Origin: Arsenophonus sp052174495
GTDB taxonomy: Bacteria > Pseudomonadota > Gammaproteobacteria > Enterobacterales > Enterobacteriaceae
Assembly (NCBI GenBank): GCA_052174495.1
Contig: JBQMRR010000038.1
Coordinates: 1 to 21,911 of the forward strand
Direction of reading: 5' to 3'
Length of the DNA: 21,911 nucleotides
Notes under the pieces: generated by a model
Told to the model about the DNA's origin: nothing
The model's database searches: none
The model's input: the letters and a program-made list of their open reading frames with translations, nothing else
Shown here: one piece after another, positions 1-10,509 of the stretch
Position numbering within the stretch: position 1 is the first letter of the stretch
How the letters are laid out: each line of letters begins with the position of its first letter
Made by a program: the position numbers and the translations under genes

Positions 1-360
1 GGTTTTAATCTTAATATCGCGTCAATACCAGTCTGTTTGGTTCGCTGTGGCAAATAACTGTTAAAGATGAAGGTATAAGGGGACGCCAGCTGCCGACAAG
101 ACAGCGTTTATCACGTTATTGCAGCATGGCTTAGAAGTCCGTTTCAGCAAGTGGTGCCTATTAACTACCTATCACCCACCATTGCAGATATGTTTATGTA
201 AGGGGGATAACCCTATGGTAATATCTGATTTTGCGTATACCTGTAGACTAGACTTTTCATGGCATATAATTTCTCTTTTATTTAAATAAAATATAAAATT
301 AAATCAATAGGATACGTCACCACTTCTATACCTTATATACTAGAAATAAGCATAACTTAA
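1..360 (+). pseudogene. Prophage-like remnant, copy 1 (repeat of 20150-20490)
   Basis: Eroded sequence with no intact frame. Short readable pieces on the plus strand include QYQSVWFAVANN (about 25-60), a stretch with TPAADKTAFITLLQHG (about 90-140) and a restart near 214 reading MVISDFA. The same order of words recurs at 20150-20490 (QSVWLALTHN, then MTSNFANYLQGRTFMAYDLS), so the two places are diverged copies of one ancestral stretch. The layout of short adjacent genes, one starting with a FANYLQGRTF-like peptide, resembles a tailed-phage tail module, but I cannot name the proteins. Stops and frameshifts exclude function. The 5' edge is cut by the window start. The repeat is seen directly; the phage origin is inference. 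Confidence 0.5.
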
Positions 361-1690
361 TAGCAGCTTGTTAATACAATTGGCGGTTTTATCTATGGCT
401 TAATTATACAGCAAATAACTGAATATGCATTGCGTTTAACAATAGTTATCAATGCTATATTAGTTAGTTAAGGTAACTTAACTATTACTTTTCACGAAAG
501 ATAGTATTATATTATTGAATAATTCAGATTTAATTTTGAATCAATTTTTCTTAAACTGCAATGAAGTTTTATTACTCAAATGCTGATTGGGTAATTTTGA
601 TTATATATGCAAACATATTGATGTAGATTAATTTTAAGCTTTTTAGTAAAATTGAAATGATGGTTTTGAAGCCTATTTCTTATATGCCAATTATATCATT
701 CGATATATCATTAGTTTAAGAATTCTCCGGTGGGGCGACACTAAGGTGATTATTTTATTATATTAAGTTCTATACATAAACGGTCAAATTCTTGTTTTCT
801 CAAGTTATGTTCATTGCTAGTGTATATGTTCTTTAAAGAGGGTAATATTATCTGTTCTTTTGAATGAACTCATTTGTAATGCTATAGGCAAGCTGATAGG
901 CACTGTTGTTGAGGTTGAATTTGAAAATCATTCTGCAACAAGATTCTAAACTCTGCCTTATTGATGGGAGATCCCTAAATAGATTCGTTTATAACGGTTA
1001 CTTCCCGCAACAAATTATACAGATTCCTATTGGTGATATAGAGTTTAAAGTGCTTAAGATTAAAGGATTGGAACAGAAGAGCGCTTTTGATGGATGTTTA
1101 CACAAAAAAAACTCATTCGTTACTTTCACTCCATAAAGGGATTCAAAATTGAAAGTTAAGGGTGAAGTGTAGAGATTCTGGATAGCAGAGAGAATCGCAA
1201 TGCTCCTACTAAATTCCTTGATATTTTATTAATAAGGTTTTCAGCATATCATTGTAGCGATGAAGATGTTGTAGAATAATAAAAAGAATAGCTGGTATTC
1301 TATTCCTTTTCGTCAGCGAACTGAGTATCATAAGAACGGACTAATCTCATTAAATCGGATTTTGTGATACTAAAGATATGAAGGTGATACGCGAAGAGAC
1401 TTAAATTAAAAATAACAGTTTAATGGTATTTGAAGTTGCTTAGTTTGCTTAAAAAAGCGAAAATTATCTCTAGAGAATTTAACTCTACTGATCTGGTGGT
1501 AAACAGCGTCCAATTAAGGATAGAGGATAGATTCAAGGAAGGATTAGAATGTAACGTGTAGACTAAACCGGCTATATAGGAGTTTTGCTAATAACTCAGT
1601 TTGCAAAATATTCTAATAATGATTAGGTTTTATCAGCAGACTGCTGCAATACCTAAAATCAATGCTGCTCTTTAGATAAGAGCAGAGCCT
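361..1690. other. Eroded region without a recognisable gene
   Basis: About 1.3 kb of AT-rich DNA with stops in all frames. The only notable open stretch is 906-1136 on the plus strand (76 codons, TTG start, no convincing ribosome binding site). It contains CLIDGRSLNRFVYNG and IPIGDIEFKVLKIKG, and is less AT-rich than its surroundings. In another frame just upstream (about 882-927) the peptide IGKLIGTVVEVEFENHSA is readable. Together they suggest a pseudogene broken by a frameshift, possibly part of the same prophage debris as 1-360. I do not recognise the family. No tRNA, rRNA or clear terminator was seen here. Confidence 0.4.
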
Positions 1691-1819
1691 ACGTCCGCTT
1701 TGACTTAAGTATTATGAGATATTTACAATTTACTATTGCTAAAGAGAAAAACGAGATTATGTTGATAATTGTCTTTTTTGCAAAACTTCTTCCTTTGCTC
1801 GCAGAGTGATTTATAGTTA

Positions 1820-2797
1820 CATTGTATTTCATTGTTATGGTTTTAAATAATCCTTTCCAATCTAGATAATTTGGTAAATAAAATGACTCTCCAATATAGA
1901 GAGTACTTAACTTATATACTTTTAGTCGGCTAAAATAGTTGTTCATATTTTGAATATAAAATTCCTTAGCAAATAATTCTATTAGTATCTAGCTTTATTA
2001 AGCTAATGATGACTAATTTCATGCTCACTGGAAAAGATTTCGTATCATTTACTTCTATCAAAGCAAATAATGAACCATTGTTGATGATCAGCTTTAAAAA
2101 ATATCTTAACATACTTTGATTAAACTCTTTAAGAATCTAATCTCTACGTGACCCTGTTAATCTCCAGCGATTAAGACCGCAATTCATTATTCCTTTTATC
2201 TTTTCCTCTCATGCCTTTTTCTTTTTCTCTATGTGTGGAATAATCTTTTCTTTAAAGGATTCAGCTAAAAAATATTTCGTCGATTTTAACAATAGCATTT
2301 AGTGCATTTATCTTGACTATTGCCGCTGAAGCAAGGAAACAGTGACGCCATTTAAATGTTCTTTTTAAATGAATCTGTATTTGTTTTCCTGACTCCAGTA
2401 AAGTTAATCTATTCAAGATAGATCTTAGATGACTAAACCATTTATCTTTGTCATGTAGTTTTGCAAGAGAACTTCCAGTACGATTATTAAATCTATTTCT
2501 ATAATTGGAGAATTTTCAATGATATCGCTATAACCTAATGAATCTTTTCAGTGGATAACATGTTCAGTGTGAAAGTATAGGGTAAAATGGAATCAGTTGC
2601 TTTAATGTATGACTTGATATCATCCAATAGATTGCCACCGAGCGAACTAATGAAATTTAGATTTATATTTTTAGGGATTAAGGAGATAGTCTTTTGATCT
2701 GTATTACTATTTATCTTTTCAAGATAATCTTTATAGCAAAAATCTTTTATATAGTATAAGGGATTTTTACCAATAGTTTTTGATAAGATAGCCAATT
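1820..2797 (-). mobile_element. IS remnant A: decayed IS1595-like transposase
   Basis: Minus-strand transposase fossil of about 960 bp, close to a full-length IS1595-type transposase gene of a little over 300 codons. From the N-terminus (right) it reads NPLYYIKDFCYKDYL (about 2715-2765). A middle stretch with IVKIDEIFF follows, matching the first acidic catalytic motif of this DDE family, then a basic Lys/Arg-rich segment. The C-terminal end reads MNNYFSRLK and FYLPNYLDWKGLF (about 1845-1946), like the YLPNYLGW ending I recall for this transposase type. It is broken by stops and frameshifts. Two minus-strand open stretches (1689-1946 and 2535-2795) are parts of it and not separate genes. Related copies lie at 12055-12420, 17545-18140 and 18150-19110. 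Terminal inverted repeats were not identified. The family name is from memory. Confidence 0.7.
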
Positions 2798-3274
2798 ATT
2801 AAATATAGATTTTTTTAAGAAAAGAATTTAATTTATGTATATAAAATAAATTGATGATAATTTATATAAAGTTATATTTTAATATATAAACGAATCCTAT
2901 ATATCTATAAAATTAATAATAAAAAAATCTAGATTATTTGTAATATAATAACTGAGATTATTTTCTAATACTTGTAAAGAAAATCCTTAATACTTAGTAA
3001 AATAAGAATGAAATAGTATTCAAAAAGATCTAATTAAAGGAGAATTAAATATATAAATTACTTATATAAAAATAATTTTGATCGTTTTTAAATTCACCTT
3101 ACAGATCCAATCATATTTTATATGAAACATAATCAATTTATAGATAATAAATTGATAGAGTATAAATAAATATTTGAATAGCAGATAGATAAATATAAGC
3201 GCTTATACACCCTATATCATCTGACTAATTATAATAAGAAATAGGTATATGAAAATAACTGTTTTAAACAAAAT
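2798..3274. other. Very AT-rich spacer
   Basis: Extremely AT-rich stretch between IS remnant A and the 3' end of the acnB pseudogene. It is made of poly-A/T runs and TATA-like strings with no open frame, RNA gene or clear hairpin. It looks like fully decayed intergenic or gene DNA. I see nothing functional in it. Confidence 0.5.
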
Positions 3275-5851
3275 GGACTAAAAAAAATATTGTCTCTGTT
3301 TTTTTATATACTGAGTCAGTAGTCAAAATTTAAATTTTTGATAAATATTTTATCTGTTATTCGTCATCTTATTAATTAATTGCAGATACTCTTCTACTAT
3401 TAGAAAGAATTCAATAATGAATCAACTTTTATCAGCTCTTCTGAAGCTGAAAGAGTTATTGCATCAGTAATTTCTAGTTAATTAGAAAAATTGTGGGTAT
3501 ATAGTTAGCAACTATGGTTACTCTACCAATAATACATGCATACATAGTAAACAACTAGAAATTTTAACCCGTGCACTATTTTTATAAAAATATTGTAATA
3601 ATTTTATTCGATTATTTGGTAATATCCATTTTAGTTGGTGTAGTAATCTTCTATAAACAAGTAAGAGTTTATGTCTTTTATATTGTTCTAAAAGCTAAGT
3701 TAATGCAAAGAAATAATTAATATTAGTCATACGGAGCAAATGAAAATCTCATCAATTTCATTTAGCATTGAAGATAATAAAAACGTCCATCATAAGATTA
3801 TTTAATGCACATAAAATGTGTATAATTATTTTATTTAAATTAATTTTAATGATGTAGGTATAATCTACATCGCATTTGCAGTTAATAACTTTAGATTAGT
3901 TAACTATTTATTCATTGAACTAATACAAAATTTAAGAGTACGACGATTCATCATAAGATAACCACTGCAATCATCTATTTCAATAATAGATATTAGATTG
4001 TAAATATTCAATAATGGATTCTTTATTTAACTGGATAGTAGAGTTTGAAGTTGATCGTTATGATTAGGAATCCATTAATTTAAACGTTTTTTAATTTTTA
4101 ATTATTGCTAAGACTTCAATTTCTAATGTTGCACCTAAATAATATTTTTACTTGCTTTTAACCGTTAATAAACTTTGTTGGATCTCATAATAAGAGATAG
4201 ATATGAACTAAATTACGTAACGTAATAACCTGGGACTATATTTTGATCTTAAAACGGACTAATTACTGATTCAGGGATATCTGAAGGCATGAACACCTGT
4301 CGCTGCAGAAAAACAACTAATCTGAAATTAGTAGAAATGAGATATTAATAGTAAATATATGTATGAATCATCCTAGTTCTTACGGTATCTTGCGGCAGCA
4401 TCTATATTAACTAGAAATAATAATGCTATCAACAAGGCACAAAGAAACATTACCACGATTCATAACAAAATCAAAGAAAGTATCATGAGTAGTTACATCG
4501 ATAGGATTTTAATAAGCAAGAGTATATAATAAAATAATTGCATAACCAAATTGATTGAAAAACCTTAACAACTTAAGTTCTTAAGTTCATCTTATGGGTT
4601 ATTACTTCTGTAGCATTCTATAAACTAATTGACGTAATATTAGCTCATAATATTTATTGGAATAAATTTCACCTTTATTCAAGCATAACTAACCATTTTA
4701 TACTAGAGTAAAACCTCAATCACTTTATATAACTAATTTTCCTAGAAAATTAGTTAAAATAGTCAAGCTAATAAAGACTTACATGCTACTACTGTTAGTT
4801 CACGGTTAATAATCAATGAAATCTATATACTAACTCGAGTTTCATAAAGTAAAAGATTAATTTTTAATGAAAAAGTTGCTAATAACATATTAGTGACATT
4901 ACAACGAATTTCTTCTTTAATATGAATAAATATCAATCATATATCTTATATTTAATGAGGTACATCAACTTAAATTGTAAGCGGAAGTAGCTATCACATC
5001 TTGCATAAGATTAAAAATATTTCTGCAATTTCTCTACCCAAAAGAGCACCGCTATTATGTTTATTAGGTATAAAGGAATATCTTTGTCTATAAACCATAT
5101 TATTGAATTTATTGTTGATTTTCGCTAATAGCCTGTAACGAGTACATCACAAATATAAGTTAATGAAAATTTTTTATTTAATTTAAATTTATTTTGATGG
5201 ATCTAATGATGTCAAGTTTATCAGGTATGGTTACCCTCATCATGACCATTTTAAGAATTGTATTTGCATATAATGGAATATCTTGTCATGATTAGATCTA
5301 AGGTATTGGCGATAAATCATCAGTATTAGTTTCCTCTATTATTTTAAAAATAACTACAGTCAGTTTCTCTACTGATGCGAGTCTTTTAATAAAAATTCGA
5401 TATTTGTTAAGAAATCTATAGCTTGACGGGCATATTGGTTTCTCATATTTTTATTTTTACTTCATAGTAGAAGTTATTAAACACTAGCAAAGTAGGAATA
5501 ATGTTTTAGCAGCTATTTATGTCAACTGTTCATCATTCAACGTATCATTTAATTGATAGATATCATAATCACGCTGCATAGTATCTTAATAACTTTGTTG
5601 ATTTTGGTAGTGTAAGTAAGTAGAAATATTTTTCCTTTAGCAATAATAGTTAAAAAGTCAGCTTTCATGTAAACCGTTTTATCAACACAAAAAGGAATAC
5701 GATTAGTTAATAGATCTAATAGATTTTTTATTAGTTTCAGGTTGAATTTTTTATTAATTTAACTAAATTTTACCAAATTGGATAGTATTTAGAGGTCTGG
5801 CTATTATTTATGCCGCACATTCAGATACATACTTATGGCATTCTTTAACAT
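3275..5851 (-). pseudogene. acnB: acnB pseudogene (aconitate hydratase B)
   Basis: Dead copy of the bifunctional aconitase/2-methylisocitrate dehydratase of the TCA cycle. On the minus strand the former start is near 5851 (MLKE, then CHKYVSECAA). Next come LLDLLTNRIPFCVDKTVY (about 5690-5740) and EKLTVVIFKIIEETNTDD (about 5315-5370), which match the N-terminal HEAT-like and swivel parts of E. coli AcnB as I remember it. The far end reads SASEELIKVDSLLNSF (about 3400-3455) and TQYIKKQ near 3300, matching the AcnB C-terminus. The span of about 859 codons fits the 865-residue family, so decay was mostly by point changes and small indels. Stops and frameshifts occur throughout, and the middle (about 3500-5200) is barely readable. 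It lies directly downstream of lpdA, as in E. coli. Confidence 0.87.
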
Positions 5852-6224
5852 AAAGTTCTTCTCAATTGATTTTTAATCAAAATCGAGCTATCTCTATTTT
5901 ATAGATAGATGAAGTGTCTGGTTATAGAAATTAGCTTAACATAATTTACATATATCAATTATACCCATAGGGGGTAGTCTTCAAATTCCGAATAACAGAA
6001 TTTAATTTTACTATAATTTATTTATATACTATCAATATTTATCAAAAATCAATAAATATTGCATATTGCTATGATTTTTGTATTAATCTATCTTTATGCT
6101 AGGTAAAATTACCTATTAGTAACAAAAATAGTTTATATATTATATTAATATGTATTAATTATTTAATGTTTTTAAAAACATCTCAATTGAATTTAATGTT
6201 ATTTTTTGTTTAAAATAAAATAAA
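5852..6224. other. AT-rich spacer between lpdA and acnB pseudogene
   Basis: No gene. A perfect 16-bp palindrome (ATGTTTTTAAAAACAT, 6166-6181) lies about 45 bp past the lpdA stop. As RNA it could form a weak A/U hairpin at the 3' end of the lpdA transcript, but it has no GC-rich stem, so I do not call it a terminator. The segment also includes what would have been the acnB promoter and leader; nothing convincing remains. Confidence 0.4.
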
Positions 6225-7649
6225 TTATTTTTTCTTTACTTTAAAATTAGGTAAATCAGTAATACTTCCATTAAATACTTTAGCTGCCATGCTAATTGAC
6301 TCGTATAATGTCGGGTGAGCATGAATAGTCAATGCAATATCTTGTGCATCACATCCCATTTCAATTGCTAAACCAATTTCACCAAGTAATTCACCACCAT
6401 TAACACCGACAACTGCTCCGCCAATAATACGGTGAGTTTCCTTATCAAAAATAAGTTTAGTCATACCATTTGAACAATCAGAGGCAATAGCACGACCAGA
6501 AGCAGCCCATGGGAAAATACTTACTTCATAACTAATACCTTTTGCTTTGGCTTCTTTTTCTGTTAAACCAACCCAGGCAACCTCAGGCTCAGTATAAGCA
6601 ACTGAAGGGATAACTTTTGGATTAAAATAATGTTTTAAGCCAGAAATTACTTCAGCCGCAACATAACCTTCATGAATACCTTTATGAGCTAACATTGGCT
6701 GACCGACAATGTCCCCAATCACATAAATGTGGGGCACATTGCTACGCATTTGTTTATCGGTATGGATAAAACCTAGCTCATCTACTTCTACTCCCGCTTT
6801 ACTCGCATCAATTAATTTTCCATTTGGAATTCGACCAATTGCTACTAAAACAGTATCATAGCACTGTGGATTTTTAGGTGCTTTCTTACCCTTCATTGTA
6901 ACATAAATACCATCTTTTTTGGCTTCTACTTTAATCACTTTTGTTTCAAGCATTAAATTAAACTTCTTGCTTATCTGTTTAGTGAAAAGATTAATAATGT
7001 CCTTATCTGCTGCGGGAATAACCTGATCAAACATTTCAGAAACATCAATTTCTGATCCTAATGCATGATATACGGTACCTAGTTCTAAACCGATGATACC
7101 GCCTCCTATCACTAACATACGTTTTGGTACTTTTTTTAGTTGCAAAGCATCAGTAGAATCCCATATTCTTGGGTCGTCATAAGGAATAAATGGAAGTTGG
7201 ATTGGACGTGAACCCGCAGCAATAATGGCATTATCAAAGTTTATGGTTATCGTCTCTTTTTTACCTTCAACGACCAATATATTAGCACCAGTAAATTTAC
7301 CTAATCCATTAATAACTTTAATGTTACGATTTTTTGCCATAACTGACAAACCAGTTGTCAGTTGACCAATAACTTTTTTTTTCCACAATTGTATTTTATT
7401 AATGTCTGTTTTTAGTTCATCAAAAATGATCTCATGTGCTGCCAATGCCTTAGTTTCTTCAATTACTTTTGCAACATGCAATAATGCTTTGGAAGGAATA
7501 CAACCGACATTAAGACAAACACCACCTAATGTTGCATAACGTTCGACTAAAATTGTCTCTAAACAAAGATCTGCACAGCGAAAAGCTGCTGAATAACCCG
7601 CAGGGCCAGCACCTAGAACTACTACTTGGGTTTTAATTTCAGTACTCAT
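6225..7649 (-). CDS. lpdA: Dihydrolipoyl dehydrogenase (E3)
   Basis: Intact FAD-dependent E3 subunit that reoxidises dihydrolipoyl groups of 2-oxoacid dehydrogenases and the glycine cleavage system, making NADH in the cytoplasm. The 474 residues equal E. coli LpdA. FAD-binding GAGPAGYSAA lies at about 13-22, the redox disulfide is Cys45/Cys50 in GGVCLNVGCIPSK, and the NAD-binding GGGIIGLELG is near 180-190. The second FAD motif IGDIVGQPMLAHKG is near 310, and the C-terminal HAHPTLYES carries the active-site His and Glu (about 445 and 450). Two ATG codons are adjacent. The second (7649) is chosen because AGAGG at 7655-7659 is 5 nt from it but only 2 nt from the first (7652), and it gives the E. 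coli N-terminus MSTEIKTQ. Its former partners aceF/aceE upstream and acnB downstream are pseudogenes, so it probably serves SucAB or GcvP. Confidence 0.98.
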   Translation of the reverse strand: MSTEIKTQVVVLGAGPAGYSAAFRCADLCLETILVERYATLGGVCLNVGCIPSKALLHVAKVIEETKALAAHEIIFDELKTDINKIQLWKKKVIGQLTTGLSVMAKNRNIKVINGLGKFTGANILVVEGKKETITINFDNAIIAAGSRPIQLPFIPYDDPRIWDSTDALQLKKVPKRMLVIGGGIIGLELGTVYHALGSEIDVSEMFDQVIPAADKDIINLFTKQISKKFNLMLETKVIKVEAKKDGIYVTMKGKKAPKNPQCYDTVLVAIGRIPNGKLIDASKAGVEVDELGFIHTDKQMRSNVPHIYVIGDIVGQPMLAHKGIHEGYVAAEVISGLKHYFNPKVIPSVAYTEPEVAWVGLTEKEAKAKGISYEVSIFPWAASGRAIASDCSNGMTKLIFDKETHRIIGGAVVGVNGGELLGEIGLAIEMGCDAQDIALTIHAHPTLYESISMAAKVFNGSITDLPNFKVKKK

Positions 7650-7708
7650 CATGACCTCTTAGTTTTATTATCCGATGGTATTATCTCTTTCTGCTCCTAG
7701 ATGAAAAA

Positions 7709-7738
7709 ATTATAACCATCAAAACGTATGTACTACAA
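7709..7738 (-). promoter_or_regulatory. Candidate lpdA promoter
   Basis: On the minus strand a perfect -10 hexamer TATAAT (7709-7714) is preceded after 18 nt by TTGTAG (7733-7738), a 3-of-6 match to the -35 consensus. Transcription would start near 7702 and give a leader of about 50 nt. E. coli lpd also has its own promoter besides readthrough from pdhR-aceEF. With aceEF dead this would be the only driver of lpdA. TATA-like strings are common in such AT-rich DNA, so confidence is moderate. Confidence 0.5.
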
Positions 7739-7768
7739 ATAGTTTAGAGAATTGTTAACATCTTTTAA

Positions 7769-7792
7769 AGTGTTCTAACATGATAGAACACT
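7769..7792 (-). terminator. Hairpin between aceF remnant and lpdA
   Basis: GTGTTCTA (7770-7777) and TAGAACAC (7784-7791) form a perfect 8-bp stem around a 6-nt loop. The stem extends to 9 bp with the flanking T/A pair (7769 with 7792). On the minus strand it is followed by TTTAAAA, a weak U tract. It lies just downstream of the aceF stop and upstream of the lpdA promoter, so it may be the old aceEF attenuator or terminator. It could also be an operator-like palindrome. Confidence 0.4.
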
Positions 7793-7853
7793 CAACCTTA
7801 TAAGACAAATTAAAAAAAATTGTAATTTTTAAATAAAACGGACCAAAGTACAG

Positions 7854-9476
7854 TTACGTCTGTAAGGTAATAATAAAACGGCGAACATTACTCATTAACT
7901 ATGGAATACGACTAATAAAATGATCGCCGCCTAACGCCGTTAATAATACGATGATTAAAGGAGACTAATATAGGTAATACCAGACGTGAAATAAATTCAC
8001 TAGGATTCCATGTTTTTTTATATTGATAAACAAGAAACTATCTTATAATAACTACTTTTGACGCACTAATAATCAATGTAAAACTCATTGTATCAATATT
8101 AGTTAAACTAGAAATAGTAAAGTTGGTACATTGTGTATTAGATTTAGTTAATTTTCTGGCATGTGTGTTTTATACGATCTTCTATCAAGTACTTATAATG
8201 CTCTAGAATACTTTTTTTATTAAGATCTCAAATAACAGGTGCATTTAAGCTAATTGCAGTATCAACGACAATATTAATTGAATACATTATCGATGTTAAT
8301 CGCTGAGCCTCCGCAGGAATTTAGATATTGAAATTAGGCATTTCTAATGCTTGAACAACCTCTTTCATCACAAAAACTAATGATGTAATTTTACTCCTGT
8401 TTATAACTTTTATCTCTTTACTTTATGCTTACGGAAAGCTTCTATTTAGCTAAGATCAGTATCTTCTATAACAGTCAGATGTGCTATCACTGCTTCAGTT
8501 ATAACTTAAATTAACGCTAGATATCTTTTGAATGCAACTAAGTTTAATTTCTTCAACTTTACCAAATTGATAAAAATCAACTTTAGCTATGGAAGTGTCT
8601 CTGCTAAACTAGCCGCTGTAGTCGCTTCCGCTTCAGAATTTTTTACCGCCTCTTTAATATAATCTTGAACGTCTGTCTTACGAAGAAAATCATCGTTACG
8701 CTAAATTCTATTTATCTTAGTAAGCTTAATATTAAAATTTACACGTTAAACAATGAATATCTGGTGTTGGATACCAGATCGCATTATTTCAATAAATTTA
8801 TTTTTAGTTTCAGAAATATCTTAATCTTTATTTGGGGGTAAAGTCTCTGGTTTTATTTTTATTTCAGTTCTGCTAGTTCTGCTAGCTTTCGCATTGCACA
8901 GAGCTGGCGGAGGCTGCCCGGTGGGCATTAACTGTAAAAATTATAATAAGTGAACTAGTTTAATTTTATTATCCTTAGAGCAATTCTGATCTATTTAATT
9001 TTACAGGTAAAAAGTATTTGTACTTTTATTGATACCTTTCCCCCCTTTTATATTAAAAGGTATTCCTAAATAGTAATTTGATCAACAACGTTTTAGATCC
9101 TTAACTTAAGCGTCATTATTACCAATAATGTATAATAAATTATTTTAATTCACTTTTTTTCGTTTTTGCGTTTATAAATGCTATTTGCTTATCCGTGTTT
9201 GCGTATGAGGAGTTGTTTTATTATTAGCTTTTGTTACTTATAGTATATAAAACCATAATCAACTTACCAGTTTTGCCACTTTATGAACAACTGTGACTTT
9301 AATTTTTTACAAAACCATCTCTATAGGTAATGGAATACATCTATTGATGCTTTTTCGTCTTCTGCAGTAATTGATGATTGCTCAATATTAATTTTTTCGT
9401 CTATTTTTACCATAGTTTTGATAATTTAACTTCATTTATACTAATATCAGGAACGTTGATTTCAATAGATATTCAT
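7854..9476 (-). pseudogene. aceF: aceF pseudogene (pyruvate dehydrogenase E2)
   Basis: Dead dihydrolipoyl acetyltransferase. Reading the minus strand from an ATG at 9476, a first lipoyl domain is visible with EQSSITAEDEKASIDV, the lipoyl lysine still present (about 9340-9400). A second lipoyl domain ends with TSSLIIIF (about 8940-8960). A GC-rich Ala/Pro linker remnant (8890-8935) follows, then the peripheral-subunit-binding region ending TDVQDYIKEAVKNSEAEA (about 8620-8680). The catalytic domain begins FGKVEEIKL and ends VLPILVSFNHRIING (about 7930-7975). The acyltransferase motif DHRxxDG has become NHRIING. Many stops and frameshifts break it. The old stop is at 7854-7856. Its length of about 540 codons implies two lipoyl domains, against three in E. 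coli. Confidence 0.93.
8890..8935 (-). other. GC-rich fossil of the AceF Ala/Pro linker
   Basis: A short GC-rich island in otherwise AT-rich DNA, preceded at about 8869-8888 by a tandem 9-mer (TTCTGCTAG twice, plus strand). On the minus strand it gives Ala/Pro-rich codons (PTGQPPPALCNAKAS), at the place where E2 proteins carry their flexible Ala/Pro linker. The composition therefore reflects GC-rich Ala/Pro codons of the dead gene and not foreign DNA; the 9-mer duplication fits slippage in such a linker. Confidence 0.6.
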
Positions 9477-9488
9477 TTATCTTATCTC

Positions 9489-10509
9489 TTATGCTAGACT
9501 CGAGTTATTTTTTCTGTGGGTAATATATTCCATTTTTGATATCTTCATTCACCAATTTTTTATATCTATTTTACCACATTTCGCTAATTTACCTAACACT
9601 GTACAACTACTATATAGGAAATATTAACTTTAAAATGATGAAAAAGGTTTTCACGGCTTCTGAACAACTAAAACATTATTAGTACTAAAAATATAACAAT
9701 CACTTTTTGGAAAGTGATGAAAGAATTCATTTTATAAAAAATCATAATAAGCTATTAAAGCAACTGCAAACGTATTATTTATAATTTTAATAAAAAGGCA
9801 TATGAGGTTTATAAGATAATGTAATATATTTCAGCGCTAATAATTTCTTCCTTCCTTAAAGGACAAGAACTAATTCGATCAATAACATCGCCCGATAAAC
9901 ATCGGAAGGACTAGGTACTCATTAAATAAAATTTTGCAGACAGATTAATGAACATATAAGACACCCCATTGAGCTGGATTCCCCAATAATTAAATTTATT
10001 CTTTTTGCCTTTTACTAACTCAAATTTATAGATATATTCATCAATACCTTCTTCAATATCAGAAGGTAATCTGGTTGTACATAATAATTTTTGTTTAAGG
10101 TACTATAATATTAGTAATAAACATTTTATATTTCTAACAACTCCATAATTATAGCAATTTTATAAACAGAATATAGGTTATAATAGGTATAATTAGCTAT
10201 AGTTAATGAGAGTGGGTGAATATATCTATACCATTCTTTATGCTGCAAGTATTTGCTATTCAATCTAATTGCTATGAATCCGCTAATTAAAAATCCATGG
10301 GTTTACTGATCTCAAACTGCCTATAACAGGTCAGCAATACCCTGAAAGATAAATATGGAATAATAAATATAAAAATAATGATGATAGATGGTTATTCATA
10401 CTATCTGCTGCTGCAGAATCTAATCAATAGCACTAGTACTCAAATTCATTAATATCTTATTGAAAATTTTATCTTTTATTTTATTTATAGTAAACAACTT
10501 GATGATTAA
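9489..10509 (-). pseudogene. aceE: aceE pseudogene, 3' part only (pyruvate dehydrogenase E1)
   Basis: Remnant of the last 340 or so codons of the 887-residue E1 component. Minus-strand words in order: DHQVVYYK next to the break at 10509; FYIYYSIFIFQGIADL (about 10330-10375); GFLISG; DIEEGIDEYIYKFELVKG (about 10010-10065); SRENLFHHFKVNISYIVV (about 9610-9670); LGKLAKCGKID; and a final NSSLA before TAA at 9489-9491. The aceF ATG lies 12 nt further on, with AAGAGA-like ribosome-binding sequence between, so the operon joint is preserved. Frameshifts and stops occur throughout. Readable aceE stops exactly where the 21-bp inverted repeat begins (10510), and the 5' 540 or so codons are not found on the far side, so both insertion and deletion have occurred. 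Confidence 0.9.

Noticed and set aside
1689..1946. Minus-strand 85-codon open stretch
   Set aside because: It contains NNYFSRLK and YLPNYLDW and is the C-terminal end of IS remnant A, followed by random readthrough.
2535..2795. Minus-strand 86-codon open stretch as an independent small gene
   Set aside because: It is collinear with the N-terminal part of IS remnant D (shared NPLYYIKDF) and leads into the rest of remnant A.
2798..3274. AT-rich tract as a replication origin
   Set aside because: No DnaA boxes, iterons or origin-associated genes were seen; it is a decay spacer.
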